DNA from: Mycobacteroides sp. CBMA 271 | GTDB taxonomy: Bacteria; Actinomycetota; Actinomycetes; Mycobacteriales; Mycobacteriaceae | Direction: 5' to 3' | Assembly (NCBI RefSeq): GCF_009729205.1 | Contig: NZ_VTHB01000001.1 | Location: forward strand, 930,001 to 994,000 | DNA length: 64,000 bases | Part shown: positions 63,372 through 64,000 of the stretch, piece after piece | Layout of the letters: every line of letters begins with the position of its first letter | Position numbering within the stretch: the stretch's first letter is position 1 | Translations under genes and position numbers: made by a program | Notes under the pieces: generated by a model | What the model saw: only the letters and a program-made list of their open reading frames with translations | The model's database searches: none | What the model was told of the DNA's origin: nothing

Positions 63372-64000
63372 CTAGTTCGCCTTGCCGACAGTGGTTTTCA
63401 TAGATGAAGCGCCCTTACCCAATGCCGGCGGCTGGTCGAAGCGGAAGTCATCGAGCGGGAAGCGCTTACTGGCCCGCGTCGACTGGTAGGCCGTGGTGGG
63501 GCGCAAGAACGAGAAGTCACCGTGGCGGTCGATGTAATAGGAGTTGGCGTTGACGCACGCCCGCCCGTGCATGAGCGTCGACTCCGCTTTGGGCGCAATG
63601 AAGTCGAAAAACCTGTCGTTGGCCTCCTCGGTCACCGCGAAGGCCGTCGCACCTCGCTTACGCGCCTCGGTGATGACCCGCACTGCGATACGAGTTGCGT
63701 TCTCCACCATGACGTGCCAAGAGCTGCCGCTCCACGCGAATGGGCCAAAGACCATGAAGGTGTTCGGCAGTTGAGGCATCGTCACGCCCTCATACGCCTT
63801 GGCGCGATTGTTCTCATAATAGTCGGCGAGGTCGAACCCGTTGCGTCCCTTGACGGGGCGTGCACGATACACCTCGGGGCTTTGAGACATCGCAAACCCG
63901 GTGGCGAGTACGAGAACGTCAATCTCGCGATGCACGCCATCCTTGGTAACGATCCCCGTCGGGGTGATCTCAGCAATCGGATCGGTCACCAAATCCACAT
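63372..64000 (-). CDS. BVMO-like flavin monooxygenase, C-terminal part (runs off the window)
   Basis: About 209 residues of a class B monooxygenase enter from the right edge. VLVLATGFAMSQSPEVYRARPVKGRNGFDL, MPQLPNTFMVFGPFAWSGSSWHVMVENATR and RACVNANSYYIDRHGDFSFLRPTTAYQSTRA match the C-terminal region of the 43964 and 61030 enzymes. The FAD and fingerprint regions lie beyond the window. It precedes SRPBCC copy 3 by 22 bases. Confidence 0.9.
   Translation of the reverse strand, partial: VDLVTDPIAEITPTGIVTKDGVHREIDVLVLATGFAMSQSPEVYRARPVKGRNGFDLADYYENNRAKAYEGVTMPQLPNTFMVFGPFAWSGSSWHVMVENATRIAVRVITEARKRGATAFAVTEEANDRFFDFIAPKAESTLMHGRACVNANSYYIDRHGDFSFLRPTTAYQSTRASKRFPLDDFRFDQPPALGKGASSMKTTVGKAN

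Noticed and set aside
1..64000. CRISPR array, tRNA/rRNA gene, transposase, integrase or prophage gene
   Set aside because: No spaced-repeat array, cloverleaf-like segment or corresponding protein motif was found on either strand by reading; a tRNA scan was not possible.

Overview
The window comes from a mycobacterium, most likely a rapidly growing species of the Mycobacterium abscessus/chelonae type. The evidence is high G+C, a hem gene block in mycobacterial order, an actinobacterial bS22 gene, an mce operon, a mycothiol-amidase relative and F420/Ddn-type proteins. Species placement is inferred from gene content and remembered synteny, not from a search.

Layout. (1) 1-7358: a partial lipoprotein, a copper-type P1B ATPase with its own promoter and CsoR-like operator, small membrane proteins, and a three-gene operon of anchored extracytoplasmic proteins. 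(2) 7422-14511: hemB-hemD-hemC-hemA on the minus strand, preceded by an overlapping 35-codon upstream ORF, then a glutaredoxin-like gene and, on the plus strand, SerB1-like and Rv0504c-like genes. (3) 14508-23008: an accessory block with an AraC regulator facing a DUF1254 lipoprotein, a hemophore-like protein, a nitronate-monooxygenase-like enzyme, an amidohydrolase, and a cupin/TetR pair around a perfect 17-bp-arm operator. (4) 23005-37050: conserved chromosome resembling M. tuberculosis Rv0502 back to Rv0495c (acyltransferase, epimerase, bS22, HTH protein, proC, thioesterase fold, isomerase, membrane protein, Ppx/GppA, Cys-rich protein). It is interrupted at 26964-32152 by a serine hydrolase, an R2-like oxidase, an unknown 645-residue protein and two Ddn-like paralogues. 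(5) 37109-64000: an oxidative lipid-type locus with an Mca-like amidase, an SDR, four flavin monooxygenases, four PF10118 proteins, three SRPBCC proteins, a methyltransferase, a ferredoxin-fused reductase and a TetR regulator, surrounding a complete ten-gene mce operon (49583-59514).

The most interesting part is region 5. The four PF10118 proteins, conventionally called predicted metal-dependent hydrolases, carry the E, ExxH, E, ExxH pattern of ferritin-like di-iron oxidases. One overlaps by 4 bp with a reductase that could feed it electrons. Monooxygenase, SRPBCC and PF10118 genes recur as overlapping modules on both sides of the mce importer. A shared GTAC-type palindrome lies in five promoter regions, including that of the local TetR gene and that of the mce operon. 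This suggests one regulon that imports a hydrophobic substrate and oxidises it.

Other points of interest are the hemA upstream ORF with an internal 11-residue repeat and a CPRC motif, a helically phased TGTC array at the AraC promoter, a 121-bp hairpin segment between 16-bp direct repeats at the end of an isomerase gene, and five convergent gene pairs that share one CTAG as both stop codons. No tRNA, rRNA, CRISPR array, insertion sequence or prophage was recognised.
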